From the NCBI RefSeq assembly GCF_024763615.1, contig NC_077223.1, positions 2,728,001 through 2,792,000 of the forward strand: a stretch of 64,000 bases of DNA. Direction: 5' to 3'. Numbering within the stretch: position 1 is the stretch's first letter; each line of letters begins with the position of its first letter. Source of the stretch: Phlebotomus papatasi (taxonomy: Eukaryota; Arthropoda; Insecta; Diptera; Psychodidae). The position numbers and the translations under genes were made by a program. Under the pieces are notes generated by a model that worked only from the letters and a program-made list of their open reading frames with translations, made no database searches and was not told the origin of the DNA. This document shows, piece by piece, positions 33,991 through 45,258 of this stretch.

Positions 33991-34007
33991 CTGTCCCTTT
34001 TTAGAAA

Positions 34008-34080
34008 TTTTTGGATTGATTTTAGAAATATCGAGGTATCAATTTTAGAAACCTCCTGGGTTGAATTTAGAAACTATATA
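34008..34080 (+). repeat. ttgattttagaaa degenerate tandem repeat, part 2
   Basis: Continuation of the repeat at 30890-31089, including the same terminal unit ending aaactatata. Confidence 0.5.
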
Positions 34081-34295
34081 GGGGAAAGTACTCTCCCTTC
34101 GAACGTTCATGCCTTCGAATAATGTGAATTTTCTTTTAGTTTTTCTAGGAGACTTACACATTTCTATTAAATATTAGTTGGCTTATCATCAATTGTTGAT
34201 AATTCCGTGATAATTTAGTGTAAAGCTCTTACAAAAAACAAAAGAAATTCACATTATTCGAAGGCATGAACGTTCGGAGGGAGAGCATTTTCCCC
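34081..34295. mobile_element. TTCGAACGTTCATGCC MITE, copy 2
   Basis: 215 bp with about 50 bp inverted ends (GGGGAAAGTACTCTCCCTTC ... mirrored gggagagcattttcccc), TA on both sides. Confidence 0.85.
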
Positions 34296-34297
34296 TA

Positions 34298-34450
34298 CAG
34301 TAGGTGTCAAAAGTTTGTTGCCTCATGTATGTTCGGGAAACCAGGTGCAAAAAAAAGATAGAGAAAAGTACTTATTAAAATTTTTCTTTTGCGAATTAGT
34401 TGCCGGTAATCCGTAGATCTTATTTATGTATTTCGAAAAAAATATTTCAT
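34298..34450 (+). mobile_element. Tc1-like 5' end fragment
   Basis: CAGTAGGTGTCAAAAGTTTG directly abuts the preceding MITE and shares its TA. About 150 bp match the left end of the element at 60805. The rest is lost. Confidence 0.65.
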
Positions 34451-34499
34451 TTCATTTTAAAAAAATTTAAAAATTTATTTATTTTATTAAAAAATTATT

Positions 34500-34690
34500 T
34501 AGAAAAAATTACTTATCGGTTCATAACCGATGCCTTACCGGTTCACAACCGATATGAATGGATTTAGAAATCAATTAAAGCATTGCTCAATATAAATTAG
34601 GACTAATATATTTGAATTTCGAATAAAGGTTAGTTATCGGTTATGAACCGGTTTATTACCGCTTCAAAACCTATTGAAACCGGTTCAGTT
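34500..34690. repeat. Repeated palindromes of the atcggttcataaccgat type
   Basis: Several copies of 'cggttcataaccgat', 'ccggttcacaaccgat' and 'atcggttatgaaccgg' within 190 bp. Each is a near-palindrome. Origin unknown; could be element debris. Confidence 0.5.
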
Positions 34691-35429
34691 TTGTCTAAAG
34701 GGAGTGGTGGGGAGAAAATGAGAGGCATGTTAACGACCTTTAAGTCGATTTATGAGGAGGGGGTCCAACATAAGTCCTAAGTCGCTATCTCTAACCGTTT
34801 GTCCTCTAGAGCTGGCGACAGCTAAACGGACAGACAGAAAAAAGTGACAGGGTTATTATATATACACCTCTCTCTGTGCAGTTCGAGCAGTACAATACAA
34901 AGAAAATATGGTGTTATTAATGTTGCGTTACCCACGTAACCCCTTAAAAGATATACTTTTAATCATTGAATTGTTCCTACAGTTCAAATTTTCACAAAAT
35001 TATTTTATCATTTAATTCATTATTCACTTTTTTTAAAGAATACGAGAACTTGTAAATTTATAGTAAATTTAGGCATTAAAGCAAGTGCTTCATGCAAGCA
35101 TTTCTCATATCCCTGACCACATTTTTCTGAATGACTCCTTTTAAGTGCTCATCGATAAACAATCTCTTGAGATATTTTTCTGCATTTCCCATTGAGTTTT
35201 TTTAAAGGAAAAAAGTTTCAAAGCATTTTTATCTACTCATTTTTTGTCCTCACAGATGTCAATTGGAAAAGTCCTCCATTCAATCTCATACCCCATTTAC
35301 CGCAGAATTTTCCCTACACATTCATACTATGTTTGATTGTTTTTTTTTTTAATTTTTCATTGAATGAAAATACAACTTTATCTTTGCATTCTGTTGGTGC
35401 TGTTGGTGAGAAAATTTTCTCATGGTCTA
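34691..35429. other. Intergenic DNA with retroelement-like debris
   Basis: 34780-34850 (ctaaacggacagacagaaaa) resembles transposon debris; 35000-35420 is plain AT-rich sequence. No gene seen. Confidence 0.35.
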
Positions 35430-35869
35430 GGGGAAAGTACTCTACTCTCCTTTCGAACGTTCATGCCTTCGAATAATGTGAATTTTCTTTTAGTTTTCCT
35501 TGAGAGAAATCCGAAAAAGTTAAAATAACATTCCGGAAATGTTAATTTTACCCTGCATTATTGATCCGAAATCAGTGTTAATATTATGCTTTTTAGATGT
35601 ATTAGGGGTTAAAGTTACCCTTTTTCATGTTAATTTTACACTTGAAAATGTATTTTTACACCTAAAAAGTGTTGAAGTTACGAGGAAAAAAAGTTAATCG
35701 CACCCTCTTTTTTCTCAGTGAAGAGACTTACACATTTCTATTAAATATTAGTTGGCTTACCATCAATTGTTGATAATTCCGTGATAATTTAGTGTAAATC
35801 TCCTACGAAAAACAAAAGAAATTCGCATTATTTGAAGGCATAAATGTTCGAAGGGAGAGCACTTTCCCC
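35430..35869. mobile_element. TTCGAACGTTCATGCC MITE, copy 3 (interrupted)
   Basis: Same ends as 34081-34295 (GGGGAAAGTACTC... / ...gagcactttcccc, TA flanks), but split by a CACTGAGA-type MITE at 35500-35720. Confidence 0.85.
35500..35720 (-). mobile_element. CACTGAGA-type MITE, copy 2 (nested)
   Basis: Reads tgagagaaatccgaaaaagt ... ttttttctcagtg, the reverse orientation of copy 1. Comparison with the intact host copy at 34081-34295 marks the insertion point. Confidence 0.8.
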
Positions 35870-37336
35870 TAACGATTGAAATCATGAAGATGTTACTAGA
35901 AAAATATTCTGGAAAGTATACTCACTGAATTGAACTTCATTGTTCGACGGAATGGATGAAAATTATCAGATTTTTGTAATTTTTGTCCACCAAAAAACGA
36001 TATCGTAATTATAAAAATTGAATATTGACAACGAATTTTGCAATTTATTCATCCCCAATAGTTCATAAAAAATTCTCGGGAATTCATTTGCAGATATAAA
36101 TCTGGGTCGTATATTCAATTCCGTTGAGCGTAGTTATAACTTAAATATTTTCTAATTATGAATCCCACCACATAAATTCCGTTAGCGCAATGAAATTTAT
36201 GCCAGACTTTTGTTTGATGACTTCCACGTTGAATTAAATTTCAGTCAAATGACTTTTTCCTGCATTTCGTCCTCCAACTTTCATCTTCAGGACTTTTTCT
36301 TTCTAAGGAAGTATGTGCAAAGAATTATGAAAGTCTGGAATTTTCTGAGAATAATTCGTCCTAGAAGATTTACGTCATAAGGCTGTAATTAAATATTTAT
36401 TGTCTTCTTTGTTGGATATTTGGCATACGGTAATTTTTTAACCAAATACTTCAAGAAAAAGTCTATTCGTGGAAACTTTTCCGCGAATAGAGACAGCAAA
36501 GAAAAGTTTATCACAAAGTCAAGGTAAGAACTCGTAGATAGGAAAAAATGTATGATATTCTGCTTTAAGTTTTCCATCTCAATCTTGAATGATTACATTT
36601 TTTCTCACAGAGCAAATTTCAAATTAAACTGTCGACCAATTATGAAGTAAATATCTACGAAAAAAGCTCCCTTGCCTGAATTTTATTTTTACAAACATTG
36701 GACAAGAGGATTTTCAAATTGTGCTACTTTAATTACAGTGGGACCTCGATAGAGTCAACTAATTATTTCCAGGCCTTTTGACTCTATTGGAATCAGGAAA
36801 AAATCAATTAAATTTGAAATTTTAATAGAAAGGGATATTATTTTATGTTTGTAATAGATCATTGATAAATTCAACGCAATTGTAGAATGTTTTATTTAAT
36901 TAATCCGTAAATTCTATACCATCTGGCCCAAAATAGTCGTATGTTTGTGCAAAAGTTGGCGATTAAGGAACGATTTTACGGAATGTTTTAACTATTAGCA
37001 AATATTTTAAGTATAATTTACTCAATGGTTCAATAAACATAGAACTATATTCTTGAACGAACCAGGAGTATTTCACACCTTCTGAGTCCTCTTTCCAGGC
37101 TGAAGCATCAAGCCAGAGATATAAAAAAAGATCGTTAAAATATTTCATTTCATAACTTCTATTTTGATAAATGAGCCCATACAAAATCAATTAAATAAAA
37201 AAATTTTCCTGTATGATTTTCTTTATTGAAAAATACAGTTTTTTTTTCAAGTTTAATCAATTGATGCAGAGTGTTCAGAATTATTCCAAATTACATCCAA
37301 TTTGTGCTTGGTTCAGTGATATACAGCCGTGCTGTA
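35870..37336. other. Intergenic DNA with one MITE end
   Basis: AT-rich. At 36736-36797 there is a single end of the CAGTGGGACCTCGATAGAGT family (full copy at 55961-56115). No gene recognised. Confidence 0.45.
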
Positions 37337-37557
37337 GGGAAATGGGGCATCTCTTTGAAATGGGGTACTTTTCAAAATAAGCTTTATTCTCCTGTTTTTA
37401 AAACAATTTAAAGTTTAAGGCTTTTCATAATGTAATTTAGCTTCTCAATTGATTTAAGAAGCTAAATTTTATCACTGTAAGGTCCACTTCTATTCAAAAA
37501 TAGGAGAAAAAGCCCAATTTCAAAGGTACCTCATTTCAAAGGTCCCCCACTTCTCTC
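37337..37557. mobile_element. GGGAAATGGGGC MITE, copy 1
   Basis: Ends GGGAAATGGGGCATCTC and mirrored ggtcccccacttctct next to TA; related to 52253-52432 by ends and by the core 'aaaataggagaaaaa'. Confidence 0.6.
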
Positions 37558-37578
37558 TAATAGCATAAATTTTCTATA

Positions 37579-37739
37579 AGGTAAAGTGCCCTCGATTCGA
37601 CCGGTGGGTTAATTTTTGAATGTTTTATGGTGAATTTCTATAAAATTGTCTATAATTTCTATTTTCTATTTTCTATAAATTGAATAAATAACTCTATCGG
37701 TCGAATTGAGCAACCGGTCGACTCAACAGCACTTTATCT
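37579..37739. mobile_element. AGGTAAAGTGCCCTC-type MITE, copy 2
   Basis: Shortened copy (161 bp) with both ends and TA flanks; lies only 50 bp from the stop codon of odorant receptor 1, so it may overlap its 3' UTR. Confidence 0.75.
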
Positions 37740-37789
37740 TAATTGACTACAACTGATCCAATTAATTTTTCAACTTTTACTGGCTGCAC

Positions 37790-38964
37790 TTATTTAAAAG
37801 TGTAGAGAATAGCACAGAAGGATATGCCAGCTTTAATAACTTGAATAAACATAATCAAGTTGATATCATACATTCCTGCAGCTCTCAATCCAAAATGCTT
37901 TTGTGCCCTGTACATCATTAAAAGTAACATTTTTTGCTCTTTCACATTAAACTCGTACCACTTGGTCAGATACAATTCAGTGAAAAGTATTTCGGTTTTC
38001 GAAAAAATGAGCTGCCCGAACAAGCATATAAAGAGAAATTGGCCAGAAGTGGCGAGGAAAAGTGGGATAAAAAGGAAACCTACAATACGGAGTAGGAAAA
38101 ATATTAGCAAGATGAATACAACACTTGTTCCAACTTGAACTGCAAAGGCATAATTGAAAATTTCGTCGAACAGTTGAAATTTGTTGAGAATATCCACATG
38201 GAACTTATGAATATTGATTAGATATTGTTTGATATCATTAATCCCTGAGTTATCCAGGGATTTTATCATGTCTCGGAAAATATTAAAAATGGCCATAAAG
38301 TAGAATCCGATTGTCACAAGAATAATATCAACAACTAAGAACATAATAGCTGCTATTATGAAAATGAAGAATTGGTGAACTAGCAGGATGTTGAGGTCGT
38401 AATCTGGTTCTGGTATTAATCCAGGAACCACTAGGGTTACTGAACCTATGTAGAATGCCTGACAGACGAGTGCAGAAGCGCTGATCATCCAAACTGGAAT
38501 AATAATTCTATTTAAAAAAAATTAAAAAGCAGTATCTTTGGAGATATGTTCTCGTAAAATTACTTCAAAATAATTTTAATTATACGAAGCATCCTTTTCA
38601 GGTGATTGTTGGATGATTTGGTAATCGAATCCATTTTGTGAACTTGATGAACTTTCCGAATGAACGAAAATAGAACATTCAACTCATCCAAATGAATAGC
38701 AATCGACAGAGTTTTTATTAAAAGTTGAAAGGCACCAGCAAGTATCAAGACTCCTAGAACGTATTCCATCAAATTGCGTTCGAAGTTCAATATTGAGAAC
38801 AGACAAGTCAGAACAGTATAGGTCGAAAAAAACGTAAAGATAAATTTCTCAAATCCACGAAGAACATTTCGCGGTATAAAAGATAAGGTTAGGCAATTCA
38901 GAGCAAACCTGACGGATCTCTCAAACTCAAGATACTCAGGGTAGCACTCGATGTAGTCAACCAT
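37790..38964 (-). CDS. Insect odorant receptor 1 (7tm_6 family)
   Basis: Two exons on the minus strand, 38964-38564 and 38507-37790, split by a 56 bp intron in phase 2; 372 residues. Insect odorant receptors are inverted seven-helix proteins that form ligand-gated cation channels with Orco in antennal or palp neurons. Seen features: several strongly hydrophobic segments, and the conserved C-terminal region KEQKMLLLMMYRAQK ... GMYDINLIMFIQVIKAG ending in ISFCAILYTFK, typical of TM7. The ATG at 38964 (MVDYIECYPEY) is chosen because the paralogue at 59077 starts the same way (MVKYIECYPEY); upstream in-frame ATG codons at 39006 and 38994 (minus strand) would add up to 14 residues. Length is in the usual 370-400 range. 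No frameshift or stop was found. The ligand cannot be predicted. Confidence 0.9.
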
Positions 38965-38978
38965 CTTGGACACTTTAC

Positions 38979-39015
38979 AACTGATGAAAGTCATAATGAA
39001 AGTCATCAACTTATA
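38979..39015 (-). promoter_or_regulatory. TATA-like and initiator motifs of odorant receptor 1
   Basis: On the minus strand TATAAG at 39015-39010 and a perfect TCAGTT at 38984-38979 (33 bp from TATA start to the initiator A). Predicted leader about 18 nt. Confidence 0.45.
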
Positions 39016-39532
39016 GTATAATTCTTATTTATTAATAATTCATTTAATGGGAATTGGCACAAGTGCAGTTTTAATTGTATATCTAAGGGAAATGTTCCAT
39101 TTGGTATTACAAATATTCCATCATTACATTAACACCTACGCTCATTAGAAGGTGTTAATTGTATCTATAAATTTTTTATTTCACTTGACCCATTTCTCTC
39201 ACAAAAATTTATCCAAAGTTTAACTACTCTGTAAAGTATTTCATGCAAAGGTATATTAAATGCACTCTTTGTATAGTAAGTTTGAAATGATCGGAAGCGG
39301 TTCTGAATTACTGTGAGGTCGAAGACTTTCATCGATGGACCCGAACCTGTCATATTCAGACAAAACGATTTTAAGCTATTACCGTTTTGCAGACAATTTT
39401 TTCACCTAGATGACAATCCCAATTCGCATATACACATTTGATCCCTATTCTGAATAATCTTTGAATATTATCCTATCGATATGACCCTCAATTTGTAAGA
39501 AAAAATTGTTGATTTCGAACAATTCCGAAAAG

Positions 39533-40655
39533 TAGGTCACAATTCCGAAAATCGAAAATTCTGAAACCCAAGATCCTGAATAGTCAAAATGCAGAGAGAC
39601 AAAATTCCGATCAGGTCGAAAACTCGAAAGTCAAAATCTCGACTGGGTCGAAATTCCAAATAGGCAAAAATCCCGAACGTGCTCAAAACATTAAAAGCCA
39701 ATATTCCAAATGGTCTAAATCCAAAAAATACCGAAATTATACTCAAATAAGGTCTAGAATAATTTCCCAAAACACAGAAAATTTCTGTTTGGCTCCAACA
39801 AACGGGGGTGTAATCGTTGTAAGTAATCGCGTCGTAAACGCAGGTTTAATCAATGTTACATTTAAGTATTCGGGATTTTGTCTCTTTAGGATTTTGACTT
39901 TTCCCACTTAGAGATTTTAGCTTTTTGGAATTTTGGCTTTTTGGGATTTTGGCTTTTCTGACTTCTCGGGTTTTTGGCCTGTTCGAGATTTCATCTTTTC
40001 AGAATTCTGGCGTTTTGGAATTTTGGGTTTTCAGGATTTTGGTCACTTCGAGATTTTGACTTCTTTAACTTTTCGGGTTTTTGGCCAATTCGAGATTTTA
40101 CTTTTCCGATTTCAAGATTTCGCCTTTTCAGGATTATGGCAAATTCGAGATTTTAGCTTTTCGAAATTTCGGATTTAAGGAATTTTGGCTTTTCAGTATT
40201 TTGGACACTTCGAGATATTGACTTTTCCGACTTTTCGGGACTTTGACCAATTTGCGAATTTGGCCTTTCTGACTTTTCGGGATTTTGGCTAATTCCACAT
40301 TTTATGTTTTATGAATTTTGCCTTATCAGGATTTTGGCCACTTCGAGATGGCTCTTCCGACTTTTGGGCTTTTGGACAATTTGAGATTTTGGCTTTTCCG
40401 ACTTCGGAATTTTGACTTTTCGGGATAATGTCTAATTTAGAATTTTAGCTTTTCGGAATTTCGGCTTTAAGGAATTTTGTCTTTTCAGGACATTGGCCAC
40501 TTTCAGATTTTGACTTTTCCGACTTTTCGAGCTTTTGGCCAATTATAGATTTTGGCTTTTCCGACTTCGGGATTTTGGCTTTTGGGGATTTTGGCCAATT
40601 TGGGATTTGAACTTTTCGGAATTTGGCATTAAAGAATTTTGACTTTACAGAGAAA
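39533..40655. repeat. Degenerate gattttggcttttc minisatellite with orientation switch
   Basis: From about 39880 to 40655 the sequence is built of 25-35 bp units such as 'cgggattttggccaattcgagattttgac' (shown in part: gggattttgg, cttttccgactt). From 39533 to about 39790 the same vocabulary appears on the other strand ('ccaaaatcccgaa'-like: attccgaaaatcgaaaattc). No coding function is apparent. Confidence 0.75.
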
Positions 40656-42420
40656 CTGAAAAACTATATACAATCCAGCTCAAGTTTCAGTATATACGGG
40701 AATGAATCAAAAGGTTTTTGAATTATTTCACAAAGATTTAATAGTGCCCACCGAACCTTGCAATCGTTACATCAAAACATTCAGTAAGGGGCGTATAGCT
40801 ATTAAAATGATTAATATTGTTCATAAATGAATATAAAAACCAACCATTTGTAATTGAAAAAAATACTAGATCTTGTGATTCAGCATAGTAAAGTTACGTG
40901 GACTTCAGATCTAAGGCTTAGCTATGTAGCTTAATTGTCCTAATTTCTTGTCGAAATCGGAATTTAACCTTTTAAGGATGAGTAGGACACGAGTGTCCCA
41001 AAACTATTTTTAATCCTCTCTAAACAGTTCGAAAAATTATATTTCATTTTTGGGAACACCGGTGTCCCATTCATCCTTAAAGAGTTAAAGGTACCAAAAA
41101 TAGGAAATTCGCATGTACGACTTTTTCTGTTTTAAATCGACAAATACTCTTTTAGGGCAGCTCATCGACTATATATTTTATACCAGAATTTTCAAATGGT
41201 TTACATGTAATTTGAGGGATAAGAACGAGGGTCATGTAATCAATTTTAAATAAGTTTGGTGACAATACTCACTTTATTCACTTCTTTCACTACTAAATTA
41301 ACATTTCCCAACCTTAGAATGTGGTGCAAAGTGGAAATATTTCGGAAAACTTTGGGAAGGCAATTAGCCCCTACACTGAGTCCGCATAAATGGCTTGAAA
41401 AGGGTGCAAAACCACATATTCAATCCTGTGATACTTTGGGTTCATTCATCGCTGTCGTCACGAGAAGAGGTTCCATCAAATGGGGGCAGGACGACAATGA
41501 TGCTGCTACTTCCGAATGGTCATTCTCTGTGACGGGAATTGATTAGTGTGTTTGTCATTGGCGCCAAAGAGCCTTCATTTTGTCAATCTTCAATGCGAAT
41601 GCTCGTGATGAGTTTCTCCACCACTAAAGCCCCCTAATTTGCCATCCACTTAATCCTCAGCCAGCCAAGTGATTGAAGGTACAATAATTTCTGGGTTTCA
41701 ACACGTTCATTCCCTCTATCCCTTTGGTAAAGATGACATTGGGGAGATCTACTTGCGTTAGAAGTTTCCGTGGATATATCTTGGGAAAATTCGCAAGGAA
41801 TTCTTAAACAGGAAAAAAATGAAAAGAAATTGCTCAAAAAATTCCATTTATCAGTTGAACTTTGAAGTGAATAATTTGTTTTCAGTTGAAGACATTAATC
41901 CATTGAGAAATTGCTTAATACATGAAATGAGGAGCTTTGGGAAGTTCTTCAAACTTATTTCTCTATCCATTTTTAATTGAGAACTTTCTATAGTTAAGTT
42001 TCCCGCATAATCTTAGTCAGATTGCATTGGATGCAAATTGGTGTTTTAATCTTAAATATCTTTTGAAAATGAATAGAAGAATGCAGAAAAGTCATCGTAG
42101 ATTGTGAGTCGACTTGTGTTTTGGGTATGTCTTAATAACTTGACGTTGGAGAATAATGAGCTTGGTTAAAATGTGAAAAGAAAATACTTGTCTTTTAATC
42201 CCATATGATTCAGTGTTATTATTACAGATGTTTTTCTTATCTTCTATAAAATTTGCTTCTGTTCAAATAAATGCAGTAATCCGTATATTATAGTAATAAG
42301 GTTTTGTCTAGTATAGATAGGGGACTTTCTGTCCAGTATGAAAAGGCACTTCTTCTATCTGCCCCAGAGCTTTCGGTCTTAAAATCCGCATGTCAACACC
42401 GAAAAGGTTCCCTATCCCTA
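40656..42420. other. Intergenic DNA
   Basis: 40890-40935 shows a fragment of the MITE of gene B intron 2. 40970-41090 has a small inverted pair around 'ttaaggatgagtaggacac' and 'gtcccattcatccttaa'. 41250-41560 is less AT-rich with a 96-codon frame that resembles nothing known. No gene called. Confidence 0.4.
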
Positions 42421-42653
42421 CGGGGGAATTCTGTAACACTATGACAATGCCATATGACATATTTTTAAATTGCAATGTAGTTAATTCGGATAAAATTAAT
42501 CGGAAATGCGAATCGTGCCAATTAATGAAGGCAACTTAGAGTTACTTACATTAGCCGTTCAGTGACCTCTGACCTTTAATGTTGTCCTGATACCGAATTT
42601 ATCACAATAATTTGTCATATGAGAATGTCATATTGCTATATTTCGAAACTCCC
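42421..42653. mobile_element. GGGRGAATTCTGTAAC family element, copy 2
   Basis: 233 bp without nested insert; left ggggaattctgtaacactat, right atgagaatgtcatattgc ... ctccc. Confidence 0.65.
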
Positions 42654-44580
42654 TACTGGGCTGGGTCGAATAAATATCTATTCATTAGGCATGTGAGGAT
42701 CTCAGTGGCGCAATTATCATCCAAGGGAAGGAAAATCATCATCCAAGGAAGTAAAATTTACCATCCTGCTGTTAGAATGTCATCTTGGAATATCTTAGGT
42801 GACGATGCAATGGTTCCCGATATGCTTTGTAAAGGTATTCGACCGTCATCACAAAGGTTCCGTATTCAAAACTCGGCGCAGTCGCCAATCTTGTAAAAAG
42901 ATTTTCACGCACCAAAATTGGCTTGAAATACAGAGAATATCAACCAGGAAGGGCAAAGGAAGGACAAGCCCTCAAGCAATGTCTAAAAATTAATCAAAAT
43001 AGAAAAAAAAAATATTTTTCTAAGATTTTTCCATCCAATATCCGGGTAGTAAAATTTACTATCCTGCCTGACGATAGTGAATTCTCAAGACGAGCACGTA
43101 GAGTGCAGGCATTACTTATGGCCACATTAAGAACATATCTCCTTACAGCAGATGATCTTTTTGACCAATTAAAGCGAAATTTTAAAAGTAATTTCTTTCA
43201 TTTAGTTTCTTTCGATATATCTAAATGAATTTATCAGGAAAATCCCTCAATTCCCGGAAAATATGTGATTTTCCCAACCATGTAAAATTCATAACTTGTG
43301 TTCTCTTTTACGAACTCGTGTAATAACTTATGGCCACAATTTCAAATTATATAAAACAAACTTAGTAATAAAATAATTTTAATACAAAAGAAAAGAAAAG
43401 CATTTTAGGAACTTTCACAGGTTTTTATTATTTTGTTTAACAAATTTCATAGTTTCTCAAATATTTTTCTCATAACAGTCGGATACTACTAATATTGATT
43501 CTCCATGCAGAAGCTAGTAATCCAATCAGACTTGATTTGGCTGCATGAAGAACCCATCTTATAATATCCTCCTCTGCCTGCTCTCTTAAGGCACTGTGAA
43601 AGCCTCCGTGATGTGATGTTTCTTCCGGACACTTTCCGAAAACTTTAACGCAGAGTTTGTGAGGGGATGTAGTATAGCTGGAATGACTAAAATACTTTGG
43701 TCGTGGTCATTCTATTTTCAATGCTTCTCAATGCCCCTTTTTCATCTTTGAGTTCAATAATGAGGTTTTTCTCTTGTTTTTTTCGTGTTTTTAATTCTTC
43801 TAAGAGGAAAAAAAGAGAAAATGTTAGGTTATTTACAACAAAATACAAGTTCATGGAAAAAATCAATAAGATCATTCACACGATACAATTCTAAACAATT
43901 TTATCTTATAATTTCAACACTTTCCTTAAATTTTATTCAATTTTTGCTAGAAAACTCAAATTCACTAAATCAAAATAACACGATTGACAACTCGCTAGAG
44001 GGCGCCACACGTCAAAATGCTGTGGTCACAAGTTAATAATCTTATCAAATTGGTCATAACATATGGCCTTTGTTATTATTTTACATTTTTGTTTGAAAAA
44101 TCATCAAAATCAAGTAGTAAAAGAAAATATAGTTCCAAAGTTCCAAAGTTTTAAAAAATAGTACTAAATATTTTTAATTGAAGATACATAATTCAGTCAA
44201 TAAAAATTGTGAGATCGTTAGTAAATTTCTTAACGATTTGTCGTATATTTGATCGACAGGCGCATCAGTAAAATAATCTCCACAAAATAATTAAAATTCC
44301 ACCGAAATATAAAAAGAAATAAGTTTAAAAGTTGCATTTAATGATAACACATTAAATATTCCTAACTTCGTGGTTCTTCTAAATTAATTTGTGAGAAAAA
44401 ATTGAAGATATCTGCGAGGTGACCACAAGTAAACACTGGCCATAAGTAATGCCGCCAGCCTATATTCTAAAATTTTTGACAATCCGACCTAATATCGCGT
44501 TTGCTGGGTGACTTTTTTACTATCTGGCTATTAAAATTTTGTATGGAGGAGGGTAAGATTTACCATTCTAGTTTTCACGG
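42654..44580. other. Gene-poor stretch with repeat-like motifs
   Basis: 'gtaaaatttaccatcctgc' (about 42750), 'gtaaaatttactatcctgcc' (about 43048) and gtaagatttaccattctag (about 44552) are copies of one motif. 'ttacttatggccac' at 43118 and 43330 is mirrored near 44445 (tggccataagtaa), so a 1.1-1.3 kb element is possible. Frames of 94 and 101 codons at 42612-43228 resemble no known family and are not called. Confidence 0.35.
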
Positions 44581-44599
44581 TGTAAAGCGGTACTGTTAG

Positions 44600-45258
44600 A
44601 TAAAGACCTATCAAGGTCTAAGTAAGGGTTAATGAGACAAATAACCTCTTCTCCTCAATTCCTATGTTCACTTCCAAACGCACTAGATGCCTGGTAGGCC
44701 CTAATACACTCAGGTGAGTGATAGGAGATTGGGTAACCAATCCCAATGGGGTCATAAACCTGAGGCCAAGAACGTGGCAAGTTGACTTTTTTACATGAAG
44801 CTATTTGACGCAAATTCCCTAAATTGATCTCGGACTCAGCTCACAGTGCTCCGAGAAAAAAATTTATTTAAACAAAAATTTAGTATATTTATCCGTCGAC
44901 GCGGTAAGGGGCCTTATAATACAAAAAAACTTTTCAATTTTTAGATATTTAGCGTAACAGTCGCGAGTGCAAAAAAAATCCCATATAAATTTAAATCGAA
45001 GTATGAGAACGTGGCTTCAAATTTCAGGCAACTTGCCAGGGGCTAACCTGAGGCTAACGAACAAGGGATCTGATTCTTCTAGAGACATTCGGGGGAGAGG
45101 CGAATAACCCTCACAAGCAGCCTTCTATAGGACGAACTGTTCGACAGCGACCTATGCTACGTTTTAGAGCGAGCTGACGAAGAGTCGCCAGGACTGAAGG
45201 AGATTAGTGCAAGGCGCCTGGTCCATTAAAGGGACGTTGCAGCCACCTAAGTAAGTAA
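44600..45258 (+). mobile_element. Non-LTR retrotransposon 3' end, interrupted
   Basis: GC-richer sequence ending in ccacctaagtaagtaag, a short TAAG-repeat tail as in RTE-like elements. It is interrupted by the repeat at 44778-45042, on both sides of which 'aacctgaggc.aa.gaac' is duplicated (44757 and 45046). No reverse transcriptase domain remains. Confidence 0.5.
44778..45042 (+). repeat. Dispersed repeat (gatctcggac ... ctccgag), copy 2
   Basis: Matches 16133-16396 along its length and is flanked by imperfect direct repeats, so it inserted into the retroelement fragment. Confidence 0.65.

Noticed and set aside
37578..37740. TTAA-type (piggyBac) assignment for the AGGTAAAGTGCCC elements
   Set aside because: Copy 1 is flanked by TTAA on both sides, but the copies at 37579, 60442 and 19130 only share TA, so TA duplication is the consistent reading.
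39537..40178. Phe/Asp-rich repeated frames
   Set aside because: They are translations of the gattttggcttttc minisatellite in both orientations.
41256..41546. 96-codon frame in a less AT-rich stretch
   Set aside because: No homology visible, no splice or promoter context; kept as intergenic.
42612..43228. Overlapping 94- and 101-codon plus-strand frames
   Set aside because: They include repeated motifs (gtaaaatttac...atcctgc) found again at 44552 and show no known domain; probably part of a repeat.
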